The notes below the pieces were generated by a model that had not been told where the DNA came from, made no database searches, and was given only the letters and a program-made list of their open reading frames with translations. A stretch of 64,000 bases of DNA. Origin: Robiginitalea marina (GTDB lineage: Bacteria; Bacteroidota; Bacteroidia; Flavobacteriales; Flavobacteriaceae). This document shows positions 1 to 7,203 of this stretch, piece by piece. The DNA is taken from assembly GCF_024006985.1 (NCBI RefSeq), contig NZ_JAMXIB010000011.1, forward strand, positions 1 to 64,000, in the 5' to 3' direction. Numbering within the stretch: position 1 is the stretch's first letter; each line of letters opens with the position of its first letter. Made by a program: the position numbers and the translations under genes.

Positions 1-176
1 GGCGAAGGCCGATCTGGGGATTCCCATGCTTGTCCGGCCCCCTGTACGGGAACCAGGGATCAGCGCAGCTAATCCCGGTTTTATCCGGCTGACATTTTGA
101 AGGGTATGGAAGCCAGATCGGCGAAGGCCGATCTGGGGATTCCCATGCTTGTCCGGCCCCCTGTACGGGACCGGAC
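1..176. repeat. Tandem palindromic intergenic repeat, two copies
   Basis: A 51-base segment at 1-51 recurs identically at 120-170, a period of 119 bases. The first copy is probably cut by the window edge. The second copy sits in two hairpins. Bases 113-122 (CCAGATCGGC) pair perfectly with 127-136 around a GAAG loop, and 151-160 pair with 167-176 (one mismatch) around CTGTAC. The arrangement resembles REP/BIME-type intergenic palindromes. No open reading frame or transposase is associated with it. The family identity is unknown. Confidence 0.75.
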
Positions 177-394
177 AGATTAAGGGCCGGAAAAATGCAC
201 AGGGCGTGGTTCGCGACAGGTCAGAACCGACATTGAAAGATTCGCAAGGAAATGTGGCCCAGGAAGTGAAGTCTTCCGAAAACGCCTTGTTTTTTTAGGA
301 TTCTCGGGGATCGACCCCATTAAATTTAATTTTTTAATTCCAATTTTTTTTTATCTTTAGCCCTAATAACTAATCTAAATTTAAGTTTGAAAAA
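177..394 (+). promoter_or_regulatory. AT-rich upstream region of the exbB cassette
   Basis: No gene is visible in this stretch. From about 318 to 394 it becomes very AT-rich, unlike the GC-rich surroundings, as expected of a promoter/UP-like region. Two sequences resemble the Bacteroidota -7 box TAnnTTTG: TATCTTTA at 352-359 (one mismatch) and TAAGTTTG at 382-389 (full match). The second lies only five bases before the exbB ATG, so using it would give an almost leaderless message. No convincing -33 TTG is correctly spaced from either. Confidence 0.4.
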
Positions 395-1183
395 ATGAAA
401 AAAGTATTCTCCATCCTGGCCATGGCTGGGGTATTTGTCCTTAGTGCAAATACGGTAAGCGCAAACGCGAATGTCATTCCTTCGAACATGTCTTCAACCC
501 TGGCCACCATGACTGTTATGCTTCAGGATGAGGCTGCCGCAGCGTCAGAGGATCGGGGGTTCACCCAGGTTCTTAAAGAGCAGTTCATACAAGGAGGTGC
601 AGGATTCATGGGAATTGTACTGTTGTGTCTGATCCTGGGCCTTGCAGTGGCCATAGAGCGGATCATCTATCTGAACCTGGCAAGCACCAATACCACTAAG
701 CTTAAACAACAAGTAGAGGACGCCCTTGCTTCCGGTGGAATAGAAGCCGCCAAAGAGGTTTGCCGCAACACCAAAGGGCCTGTTGCCTCCATTTATTACC
801 AGGGCCTTGACCGCGCCGGGGAAAGCATCGATTCCGCTGAGAAGGCGGTAGTTTCCTACGGGGGCGTACAGATGGGGCAGTTGGAGAAGAATGTTTCATG
901 GCTTTCCCTGTTTATCGCCATCGCGCCCATGCTTGGGTTCATGGGTACGGTAATCGGTATGATCCAGGCCTTCCAGAAGATCAGCGCTGTGGGTAACCTG
1001 AGTGCCTCCCTGATCGCCGGGGATATACAGGTGGCCCTTTTGACTACGGTATTCGGTCTGATCACGGCTATTATCCTGCAGATTTTCTACAACTATATTA
1101 TTGCCAAGATTGACAGCATTGTCAATGACATGGAAGATTCATCGATCAGCCTGATCGATATGCTGGTAGATCACAAGAAGTAA
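395..1183 (+). CDS. exbB: MotA/TolQ/ExbB proton channel family protein
   Basis: This is the inner-membrane proton-channel subunit of an ExbB-ExbD/TolQ-TolR type energy transducer, which uses proton flow to drive work at the outer membrane. The 262-residue product begins with a signal-peptide-like stretch (about 1-24), then has transmembrane helices near 70-90, 168-190 and 213-236. The family signature APMLGFMGTVIGMI lies at about 177-190. The N-terminal extension before the first channel helix is longer than in classical ExbB. The gene heads a same-strand cassette with a small membrane protein and two ExbD proteins, so they probably form one complex. The actual partner (TonB, Tol-like or other) cannot be told from sequence. 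Confidence 0.9.
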   Translation: MKKVFSILAMAGVFVLSANTVSANANVIPSNMSSTLATMTVMLQDEAAAASEDRGFTQVLKEQFIQGGAGFMGIVLLCLILGLAVAIERIIYLNLASTNTTKLKQQVEDALASGGIEAAKEVCRNTKGPVASIYYQGLDRAGESIDSAEKAVVSYGGVQMGQLEKNVSWLSLFIAIAPMLGFMGTVIGMIQAFQKISAVGNLSASLIAGDIQVALLTTVFGLITAIILQIFYNYIIAKIDSIVNDMEDSSISLIDMLVDHKK

Positions 1184-1207
1184 GTCGGACCCTTTAATAC
1201 CCTTGGT

Positions 1208-1651
1208 ATGAATAAGATTGTAAAAATTGCCTTAGCCGTATTGGGTGCCGCCGCCGCTATTTTGTGGTTGCAGTTGCCGGGAAGCGAAGTCCCGGTTGGG
1301 GAAGCCGTCGAAAGCGGCGCCATGCACTGGATGTTCATGATCACGTATTTGCTCTTGGCGGTAGCCGTGGCTTTTAGCCTGGCGTTTACCCTGAAGCACA
1401 TGTTCTCGAATCCTGAAAGCCTTAAGAAAACACTTACCCTTATCGTCGCCTTCCTGGTGGTGGTTGCCATTTCCTATGTACTCTCCAATGGGGCCGACGG
1501 CACCGTGGAGGTTATGGCCAGCCGCGGGGTTTCCACCACTGAGTCTGTGGTGAAGAATATCGGGGCGGGGTTGAATGTCTTCTTCCTCCTTGTGATCATC
1601 GCCGTGGGTGCCATGGCCTGGGGAGGAGCGAGGAAAATGTTTAGCAAATAA
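1208..1651 (+). CDS. Small four-helix membrane protein in the ExbB/ExbD cassette
   Basis: I do not recognise a named family for this 147-residue protein. It has four strongly hydrophobic segments (roughly residues 5-22, 41-62, 74-92 and 122-142) with short polar loops and a basic C-terminus, so it is an integral inner-membrane protein. It starts 24 bases after exbB and ends 10 bases before the first exbD start, so it is almost certainly co-transcribed. The placement suggests an accessory subunit of the proton channel; this is inferred from position only. ATG at 1208 is the only sensible start. Confidence 0.8.
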   Translation: MNKIVKIALAVLGAAAAILWLQLPGSEVPVGEAVESGAMHWMFMITYLLLAVAVAFSLAFTLKHMFSNPESLKKTLTLIVAFLVVVAISYVLSNGADGTVEVMASRGVSTTESVVKNIGAGLNVFFLLVIIAVGAMAWGGARKMFSK

Positions 1652-1661
1652 AACCTGGATT

Positions 1662-2273
1662 ATGCCTAGAAGAGGAGCACCACCAGAAGTAAATGCAGGA
1701 TCCATGGCGGATATCGCCTTCCTGTTGTTGATATTTTTCCTGGTAACCACCACTATAGAGACTGATGCCGGCCTTGACCGGATGCTGCCGCCTATAGAAC
1801 CGCCCGACACGGACGTAATTATCAGGCAGAAAAACATCTTTACGGTGAATATCAACAAGAATGGGCAGCTGCTCGTGGAAGAGCAACTGATGGACCTGAA
1901 AGACCTTCGGGAGGCTGCCATTGCGTTCCTGGACAACGGAGCTGACGGCAGTTGTGCGTACTGCAAGGGCCGCAGGGATGAATCGTCTTCCGATAACCCG
2001 ACCAAGGCGATTATTTCCCTGAAAAACGACAGGGAAACCCGTTACGGCACCTACATTACCGTGCAAAACGAGTTGGTGGGGGCCTACAATGACCTTCGGA
2101 ACAGGGAAGCCCAACGGCTTTTTGGACGTGATTTCACGGACATGGAGGCCCAGTACCTTAATCCTGAAACGCCATCCGGGATACGGGATGACCTGAAGGA
2201 AAAGGTGGCCAAAATCCAGGAACTCTTCCCTCAGAAACTCTCTGAGGCGGAAACCAGCAGCAGCACTAATTAA
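1662..2273 (+). CDS. exbD: ExbD/TolR family biopolymer transporter (first copy)
   Basis: ExbD/TolR proteins have one N-terminal transmembrane helix carrying the proton-accepting Asp, plus a periplasmic domain. In this 203-residue protein the helix follows the motif MADIAFLLLIFFLVTTT, with the Asp near residue 17. The frame is open upstream to 1608, inside the previous gene, but the ATG at 1662 gives the usual short cytoplasmic N-terminus. The periplasmic part is longer than in typical ExbD (about 140 residues) and contains a CAYC motif that might form a disulfide. A second exbD follows after 10 bases, suggesting a hetero-oligomeric ExbD pair. Confidence 0.88.
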   Translation: MPRRGAPPEVNAGSMADIAFLLLIFFLVTTTIETDAGLDRMLPPIEPPDTDVIIRQKNIFTVNINKNGQLLVEEQLMDLKDLREAAIAFLDNGADGSCAYCKGRRDESSSDNPTKAIISLKNDRETRYGTYITVQNELVGAYNDLRNREAQRLFGRDFTDMEAQYLNPETPSGIRDDLKEKVAKIQELFPQKLSEAETSSSTN

Positions 2274-2283
2274 ATAGGAATTC

Positions 2284-2766
2284 ATGGCAAAGTTTAATAA
2301 GAAAAAAGATGGAGATCTGCCAGCAGTATCCACGGCATCACTACCGGATATCGTGTTTATGCTCCTGTTCTTCTTCATGACGGTAACTACCATGAAGGAC
2401 AGTTCACTGATGGTGGAGAACACCCTTCCCAATGCCAGTGAGATCAAGAAGCTGGAAAAGAAAGACAGGGTAATTTATATCTATGTAGGGAAGCCTACAA
2501 GCCAGTACCAGAAGGTCTTTGGATCAGAGCCCAAAATCCAGCTGAACGATAAGTTCGCTTCAGTCTCTGAAATTGGCGACTTCATCCTGCAGGAGCGGGC
2601 CAAAAAGCCCCAGGAATTGCAGAATGTGCTTACCACGGCACTTAAGGTGGACAAGGAAGCCAACATGGGCCTTATTTCTGATATCAAGCAGGAGCTCCGG
2701 AAAGTGAACGCCCTGAAGGTGAATTACACCACGTATGAAGGGGATGCCTTCCGGAACCTTCAATAG
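2284..2766 (+). CDS. exbD: ExbD/TolR family biopolymer transporter (second copy)
   Basis: This second ExbD-like subunit has 160 residues, close to the family norm. A basic N-terminal tail (AKFNKKKDGDLP) precedes a helix starting SLPDIVFMLLFFFMTVTT, which includes the conserved Asp, and a periplasmic domain of about 115 residues follows. It is the last gene before a strong intrinsic terminator. Two different ExbD proteins with one ExbB is a recurring arrangement in Bacteroidota. The division of labour between the two copies is not known from sequence. Confidence 0.88.
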   Translation: MAKFNKKKDGDLPAVSTASLPDIVFMLLFFFMTVTTMKDSSLMVENTLPNASEIKKLEKKDRVIYIYVGKPTSQYQKVFGSEPKIQLNDKFASVSEIGDFILQERAKKPQELQNVLTTALKVDKEANMGLISDIKQELRKVNALKVNYTTYEGDAFRNLQ

Positions 2767-2789
2767 CATTTTTTCAAACCCGATTGGAA

Positions 2790-2821
2790 AAAACGCTTCA
2801 TTTGATGAAGCGTTTTTTTTT
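2790..2821 (+). terminator. Intrinsic terminator after the exbB-exbD-exbD cassette
   Basis: CGCTTCAT at 2794-2801 pairs perfectly with ATGAAGCG at 2805-2812 around a 3-base loop, flanked by A-run and T-run (2813-2821). It ends 12 bases before the next ATG. Confidence 0.9.
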
Positions 2822-2832
2822 GAAACCGACGG

Positions 2833-3522
2833 ATGATGAAACACCGGTTACTTCTATTGTTCTTTTTTGGGACCCTGGCCGTACTGGCTCAGGATACAGA
2901 CGCCCCGTCCGGAAATACCTTTTACCGGGAAGATCAGTTTTACCTGGGGCTAAGCTATAACTTGATCCTCGATTTGCCGGACGGGGTTTCCCAGTCTAAC
3001 CTCCCATACGGTTTGCTGGCGGGGTTTATCCGCGATTTTCCCCTCAATCCTGAAGGCACGGTCGCCCTGGGCATTGGACTGGGCTATGGGGTAAATTCAT
3101 ATTACACGAATCTGCGGGCGGTCGAGGAGGGGGATGACATAAGATACGAGGTCCTGACGGCAGGTTCGGAATACCGCCGGAATAAGTTTGAGACCCACAT
3201 TATCGAGCTGCCTCTGGAATTCCGGTGGAGGAATTCCACCCCGGTCGACTATAAATTCTGGAGGGTCTATGGAGGTTTTAAGCTGGGTTATGTGGTGGGT
3301 TCCCGGTCCAAATTTGTCACCAGGGATTTTGTAGACAGCTTCTACAATACCGATACCCGGAATTTTCGGTATGGCATCCAATTAAGCGTAGGATATAATA
3401 CGTTTAACCTTCATTTTTATTACGGCCTGAACGACCTGTTTGAAGAAGGGGTGACCGGGCCGGACAATACCCCCCTTGGGATGCGACCCCTGCACCTCGG
3501 GTTGATATTCTATATCCTCTGA
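2833..3522 (+). CDS. Outer-membrane beta-barrel (porin/PorT-like) protein
   Basis: The 229-residue product starts with a signal peptide (about residues 1-19, ending ..LAVLAQ). It then shows alternating aromatic and glycine-rich strands, such as FYLGLSYNLIL, YGGFKLGYVVGS, RYGIQLSVGYN and HFYYGLND, typical of an eight-stranded outer-membrane barrel of the PorT/OmpW-like porin families. The hydrophobic C-terminal strand ends in LIFYIL. It lies directly behind the ExbB/ExbD genes, so the cassette may energise or act with an outer-membrane partner. The start is 12 bases after the terminator, so any transcription must come through that terminator or from a promoter overlapping it. A PorT role in type IX secretion is possible but not shown. 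Confidence 0.75.
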   Translation: MMKHRLLLLFFFGTLAVLAQDTDAPSGNTFYREDQFYLGLSYNLILDLPDGVSQSNLPYGLLAGFIRDFPLNPEGTVALGIGLGYGVNSYYTNLRAVEEGDDIRYEVLTAGSEYRRNKFETHIIELPLEFRWRNSTPVDYKFWRVYGGFKLGYVVGSRSKFVTRDFVDSFYNTDTRNFRYGIQLSVGYNTFNLHFYYGLNDLFEEGVTGPDNTPLGMRPLHLGLIFYIL

Positions 3523-3563
3523 GAAAAACCCGGGAACAAGAATATCCCAACCCAAAGACCAGG

Positions 3564-4172
3564 TTACAGCCAGAAACGGACCAGGATCAGTTGGGAGAGC
3601 AGTCCTATCAACCAGCCGGTAAGGACAGAAGCCCTGCCGTAGGCTTTCAGATACAGGCGGGCGGTGGCCAGCAACCCCGTAGCCAGGGTGCACAGGCTTA
3701 TGGCGCCCACGATATTTTTCTCAAAATGCAGGCTCAGCGATACCAGGAACATCAGCAGGCTTCCAATCCCAGCCATGTGCAGGCTTACCACACGACCCGA
3801 CAGGGCAAGCAGCAGGCAGGTGGCATTTGCCAGGGCCATGGACAGGAAATAGAAATACAGTTCTTCGGAATCCCCTTTGGAAACCACCCGGAGTACAACG
3901 ATCAGCAGCAAGGTCAGGTAAATCAGCAGGGGGTATCCCCTTTGCGCAGCCGGCAGCCACGACAGGGAGCGCAACACCCCCAGTTGCCTGAGGATGAGGA
4001 ATCCGAAAAGGGGGATAAGCAGGGTTAGGACGGCCACCGGCAGGATAAACGCGAGCCGAAATTCCGGGGGGCTGTACCGCGGGGTAACCAGGAAATAAAA
4101 TACGGTCCCGTAGGTGGGCACAAAAAGGGGGTGGAAGGCGTAGCTAATGAACTGGTTAAAGGCGCGCATCAT
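3564..4172 (-). CDS. Hydrophobic membrane protein downstream of rpoN, function unknown
   Basis: I do not recognise a characterised family. The 202-residue protein is almost wholly hydrophobic, with about six predicted membrane helices separated by short basic loops (for example RQLGVLRSLSW and KAYGRAS), and has no signal peptide. Its ATG overlaps the rpoN stop codon by four bases (ATGA), so the two are translationally coupled. The overall shape recalls a stripped-down PAP2-like integral membrane fold, but no phosphatase motif is seen. It converges with the porin-like gene on the other strand. Confidence 0.8.
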   Translation of the reverse strand: MMRAFNQFISYAFHPLFVPTYGTVFYFLVTPRYSPPEFRLAFILPVAVLTLLIPLFGFLILRQLGVLRSLSWLPAAQRGYPLLIYLTLLLIVVLRVVSKGDSEELYFYFLSMALANATCLLLALSGRVVSLHMAGIGSLLMFLVSLSLHFEKNIVGAISLCTLATGLLATARLYLKAYGRASVLTGWLIGLLSQLILVRFWL

Positions 4173-5623
4173 ATTTCTTTGCGGAGCCGGGCAACCGGGA
4201 TGCCCAGTTGTTCACGGTATTTGGCGACGGTCCTGCGGGCAATCGGATACCCTTTCTCCTTGAGGATGGCTGCCAGCCGGTCATCGGTAAGGGGTTTGCG
4301 CTTGTTTTCGTCCCCGATGACCGTTTCGAGGATCTTTTTGATCTCACGGGTGGACACATCTTCCCCCTCTACGTTTTTTACCGCCTCCGAAAAGAAATCC
4401 TTGATGAGCTTCGTCCCATAGGGGGTATCTACATATTTGCTATTGGCCACCCTGGATACCGTGGAAACATCCATCCCAATCTGGTCCGCAATGTCCTTCA
4501 GGATCATGGGCCGCAGGTTGCGTTCATCCCCGGTAAGGAAGTACTCCTTCTGGTACTCCATAATGGCATTCATGGTGAGGTAGAGGGTCTGCTGCCGCTG
4601 CCTTACGGCATCGATGAACCACTTGGCGGCATCGAGCTTTTGCTTGATGAACATCACGGCATCTTTCTGGGATTGTGATTTGTCCTTCGCGCTTTTATAC
4701 CCGGCGAGCATTTCCGAATAGCCCCGGGAAACATGTAATTCCGGCGCGTTACGGCTGTTAAGGCTGAGTTCGAGTTCCCCGTCTGCAATACGGATCGTAA
4801 AGTCGGGGACCACGTGTTCCACAATCCGGTTATTTCCGGAATAGCCCCCACCCGGTTTGGGGTTTAATTTTTCGATTTCCTGTATGGCACCCTTCAATTC
4901 CTCTTCTGAGATGTTGTGCCGTTGCATGAGCTTTTTGTAGTGCTTCTTGCTGAAGTGCTCGAAAGATTTCTGCAGGATTTCCCTGGCAAGGTCCACCGAA
5001 GGGGTGGCGTCTTTGCGCTGCAGCTGCAACAGGAGGCATTCTTCGAGGGAGCGCGCGCCCACCCCCGGGGGGTCCAGTTGCTGTACCTTCCGCAGTACTT
5101 TTAAAACACTCGCCTCATCGGTAAAAACATTTTGGGTAAATGCCAGATCGTCCAAAATGTCGGCAACCGGCCTGCGGATGTACCCGCTTTCATCCATGCT
5201 GCCGACGAGGAACTCCGCTATTTGCCACTCCTGTTCGTCGAGGTATTCGGTATTGAGCTGGCTGATCAGGTATTGGGTGAAGGAAATACCGGCAGCATAC
5301 GGCACCTGCTTTTCTTCCTCATCCCCGTAATTGTTGCCCCGGGTCCGGTAATCAGGGATTTCGTCATCGCTCAGGTAGTCGTCGATATTGATGTCTTCCG
5401 TATCGATGACATCCCCCTCCGCTTCATTTTCAAAGCCCTCGTCAAAATCCGCTTCTGTCCCCTCGGCTTCTTCCCGGCCAGGCTCCAGGGCGGGATTCTC
5501 CTCCAGCTCCTGTTTCAGCCGTTGTTCAAAAGCCTGGGTGGGCAGCTGGATCAGTTTCATCAACTGGATCTGCTGGGGGGAAAGCTTTTGGGATAGTTTA
5601 AACTGCAGGTGTTGCTTGAGCAT
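4169..5623 (-). CDS. rpoN: RNA polymerase sigma-54 factor RpoN
   Basis: Sigma-54 directs RNA polymerase to -24/-12 promoters and needs an AAA+ activator. The 484-residue protein has all the regions. The Gln/Leu-rich activator-interaction region I is at the N-terminus (residues 1-50, LKQHLQFKLSQKLSPQQIQLM). An acidic linker follows (about 50-105), then the core-binding domain. A helix-turn-helix lies near 380-400 and the diagnostic RpoN box ARRTVAKYREQLGIP is close to the C-terminus. It is transcribed after asnS with a 50-base gap and is followed by an overlapping membrane-protein gene. No sigma-54 activator gene is visible in the window. Confidence 0.97.
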   Translation of the reverse strand: MLKQHLQFKLSQKLSPQQIQLMKLIQLPTQAFEQRLKQELEENPALEPGREEAEGTEADFDEGFENEAEGDVIDTEDINIDDYLSDDEIPDYRTRGNNYGDEEEKQVPYAAGISFTQYLISQLNTEYLDEQEWQIAEFLVGSMDESGYIRRPVADILDDLAFTQNVFTDEASVLKVLRKVQQLDPPGVGARSLEECLLLQLQRKDATPSVDLAREILQKSFEHFSKKHYKKLMQRHNISEEELKGAIQEIEKLNPKPGGGYSGNNRIVEHVVPDFTIRIADGELELSLNSRNAPELHVSRGYSEMLAGYKSAKDKSQSQKDAVMFIKQKLDAAKWFIDAVRQRQQTLYLTMNAIMEYQKEYFLTGDERNLRPMILKDIADQIGMDVSTVSRVANSKYVDTPYGTKLIKDFFSEAVKNVEGEDVSTREIKKILETVIGDENKRKPLTDDRLAAILKEKGYPIARRTVAKYREQLGIPVARLRKEI

Positions 5624-5673
5624 AAAAGGAGCGCGTCAGAAAAATGGGCTTACTTAAAGTTACGGATTTCCGT

Positions 5674-7107
5674 TTAAAACTCAGCGTTTTGCGGCGTCCT
5701 GGGAAAGGGGATCACGTCCCTGATGTTGCCCATTCCCGTCACAAATTGCACCAACCGCTCGAAACCAAGGCCAAAGCCGCTGTGGACGGCCGTTCCGAAG
5801 CGCCTCAGGTCCAGGTACCACCAAAGCTCTTCCTCATCGACCCCCATTTGCTGCATTTTCTGCCGGAGCACCTCCAGGCGTTCCTCGCGCTGGGACCCGC
5901 CTACGATTTCCCCGATCCCGGGGAAGAGGATGTCCATGGCCCGTACCGTTTTCCCGTCCTCGTTCAGGCGCATGTAGAATGCCTTGATCTGGGCCGGGTA
6001 GTTAAAGAGGATTACGGGACATTTGAAGTGCTTTTCAACCAGGTATCGCTCGTGTTCGCTCTGCAGGTCGGCCCCCCAGGCCTCTATGGGATACTGGAAT
6101 TTTTTCTTCTTGTTGGGTTTGCTTTCCCTCAGGATTTCTATCGCCTCGGTATAGGTGACCCTTTTGAAGGGCTGGTCGGTGACAAACCGGAGTTTTTCCA
6201 GCAGCGGCATGTCGCTGCGTTCGGCCTGTGGCCTGCCCTTTTCTTCCTCCAAAAGGCGTTTTTCCAGGAATTCGAGGTCTTCCCGGCAGTGCTCCAGGAC
6301 GTAGCGGACTACCCCCTGTATGAAATCCTCGGCCAGGTCCATGTTGGCATCCAGGTCATAAAACGCCATTTCGGGTTCAATCATCCAGAACTCCGCCAGG
6401 TGCCTGGAGGTATTCGAATTTTCAGCTCTGAAGGTGGGGCCAAAGGTGTATACCTTTCCCAGCCCCATGGCATAGGCTTCAGCTTCGAGTTGCCCGGAGA
6501 CCGTCAGGTTGGTCTGCTTACCAAAAAAGTCTTCCCGGTAATCTACCTCCCCGGTGTCGGTCCGTGGCGGGTCGCTGGGGTCAAGGGTAGTCACCCGGAA
6601 CATTTCCCCGGCCCCTTCGGCATCTGCGCCGGTAATGATGGGGGCATGGAAATAGAAGAAGCCGTGGGTGGTAAAGTACTGGTGTACGGCAAAGGCGAGG
6701 GCCGAACGCACCCGCATCACCGCCCCGAAGGTGTTGGTCCGTACCCTGAGGTGGGCCTGCTCCCTGAGGAACTCCATAGTGTGTTTCTTCGGCTGTATCG
6801 GATACCGGTCGGGGTGGGCATCCCCCAAAATTGTAAGGTGTCTGACCTGTACTTCAACCTGCTGGCCCTTTCCCTGGCTTTCCACCAGGATGCCTTCAAG
6901 TTGGAGGGCGGCCCCGGTGGTAATCCGCTTAAGGACGTCTTCCGAAAGGGTTTCGAAATCGACCACGCACTGGAGGTTCTGCAGGGTGGAACCGTCGTTG
7001 AGCGAAATAAACCGGTTGCTGCGAAAGGTGCGTACCCATCCGGAAACCCGGACTTCCTGCAGCATTTTCGGGTCGGCAAGCAGGGTTTTTATACTGGTTA
7101 CTTTCAT
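5674..7107 (-). CDS. asnS: Asparagine-tRNA ligase
   Basis: This class IIb aminoacyl-tRNA synthetase charges tRNA-Asn. The 477-residue protein has an N-terminal OB-fold anticodon-binding domain (about 15-110) and a catalytic core. The core contains class II motif 2 (FRAENSNTSRHLAEFWMIEPE) and motif 3 (GFGLGFERLVQFVTG). The segment between motifs 1 and 2 carries an insertion (PPRTDTGEVDYREDFFGKQ) that lengthens it slightly over the E. coli enzyme, as is common in Bacteroidota. A TATCTTTG box lies about 27 bases upstream. It probably forms an operon with rpoN. Confidence 0.96.
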   Translation of the reverse strand: MKVTSIKTLLADPKMLQEVRVSGWVRTFRSNRFISLNDGSTLQNLQCVVDFETLSEDVLKRITTGAALQLEGILVESQGKGQQVEVQVRHLTILGDAHPDRYPIQPKKHTMEFLREQAHLRVRTNTFGAVMRVRSALAFAVHQYFTTHGFFYFHAPIITGADAEGAGEMFRVTTLDPSDPPRTDTGEVDYREDFFGKQTNLTVSGQLEAEAYAMGLGKVYTFGPTFRAENSNTSRHLAEFWMIEPEMAFYDLDANMDLAEDFIQGVVRYVLEHCREDLEFLEKRLLEEEKGRPQAERSDMPLLEKLRFVTDQPFKRVTYTEAIEILRESKPNKKKKFQYPIEAWGADLQSEHERYLVEKHFKCPVILFNYPAQIKAFYMRLNEDGKTVRAMDILFPGIGEIVGGSQREERLEVLRQKMQQMGVDEEELWWYLDLRRFGTAVHSGFGLGFERLVQFVTGMGNIRDVIPFPRTPQNAEF

Positions 7108-7133
7108 GGATTCTATGCTGTGGATTTGCGGGT

Positions 7134-7141
7134 CAAAGATA
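7134..7141 (-). promoter_or_regulatory. Predicted -7 box for asnS-rpoN
   Basis: On the minus strand this reads TATCTTTG, a full match to the Bacteroidota -7 consensus TAnnTTTG, 27 bases before the asnS ATG. No clear -33 TTG is found at the expected distance. Confidence 0.5.
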
Positions 7142-7203
7142 CGGTATTGAGCTAAATCCGCGCGTCGAAAAAGGATCCTAAAAATCGGGGATACCCTATT
7201 TTT

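Noticed and set aside
1-176. CRISPR array at the left edge
   Set aside because: Only two copies are present, the unit is 51 bases with internal palindromes, and the spacing between copies is 68 bases. There are no cas genes, so it does not fit a CRISPR array.
5644-7155. 503-codon open frame opposite asnS
   Set aside because: asnS is complete on the minus strand with class II motifs, and the opposite frame is a mirror artefact.
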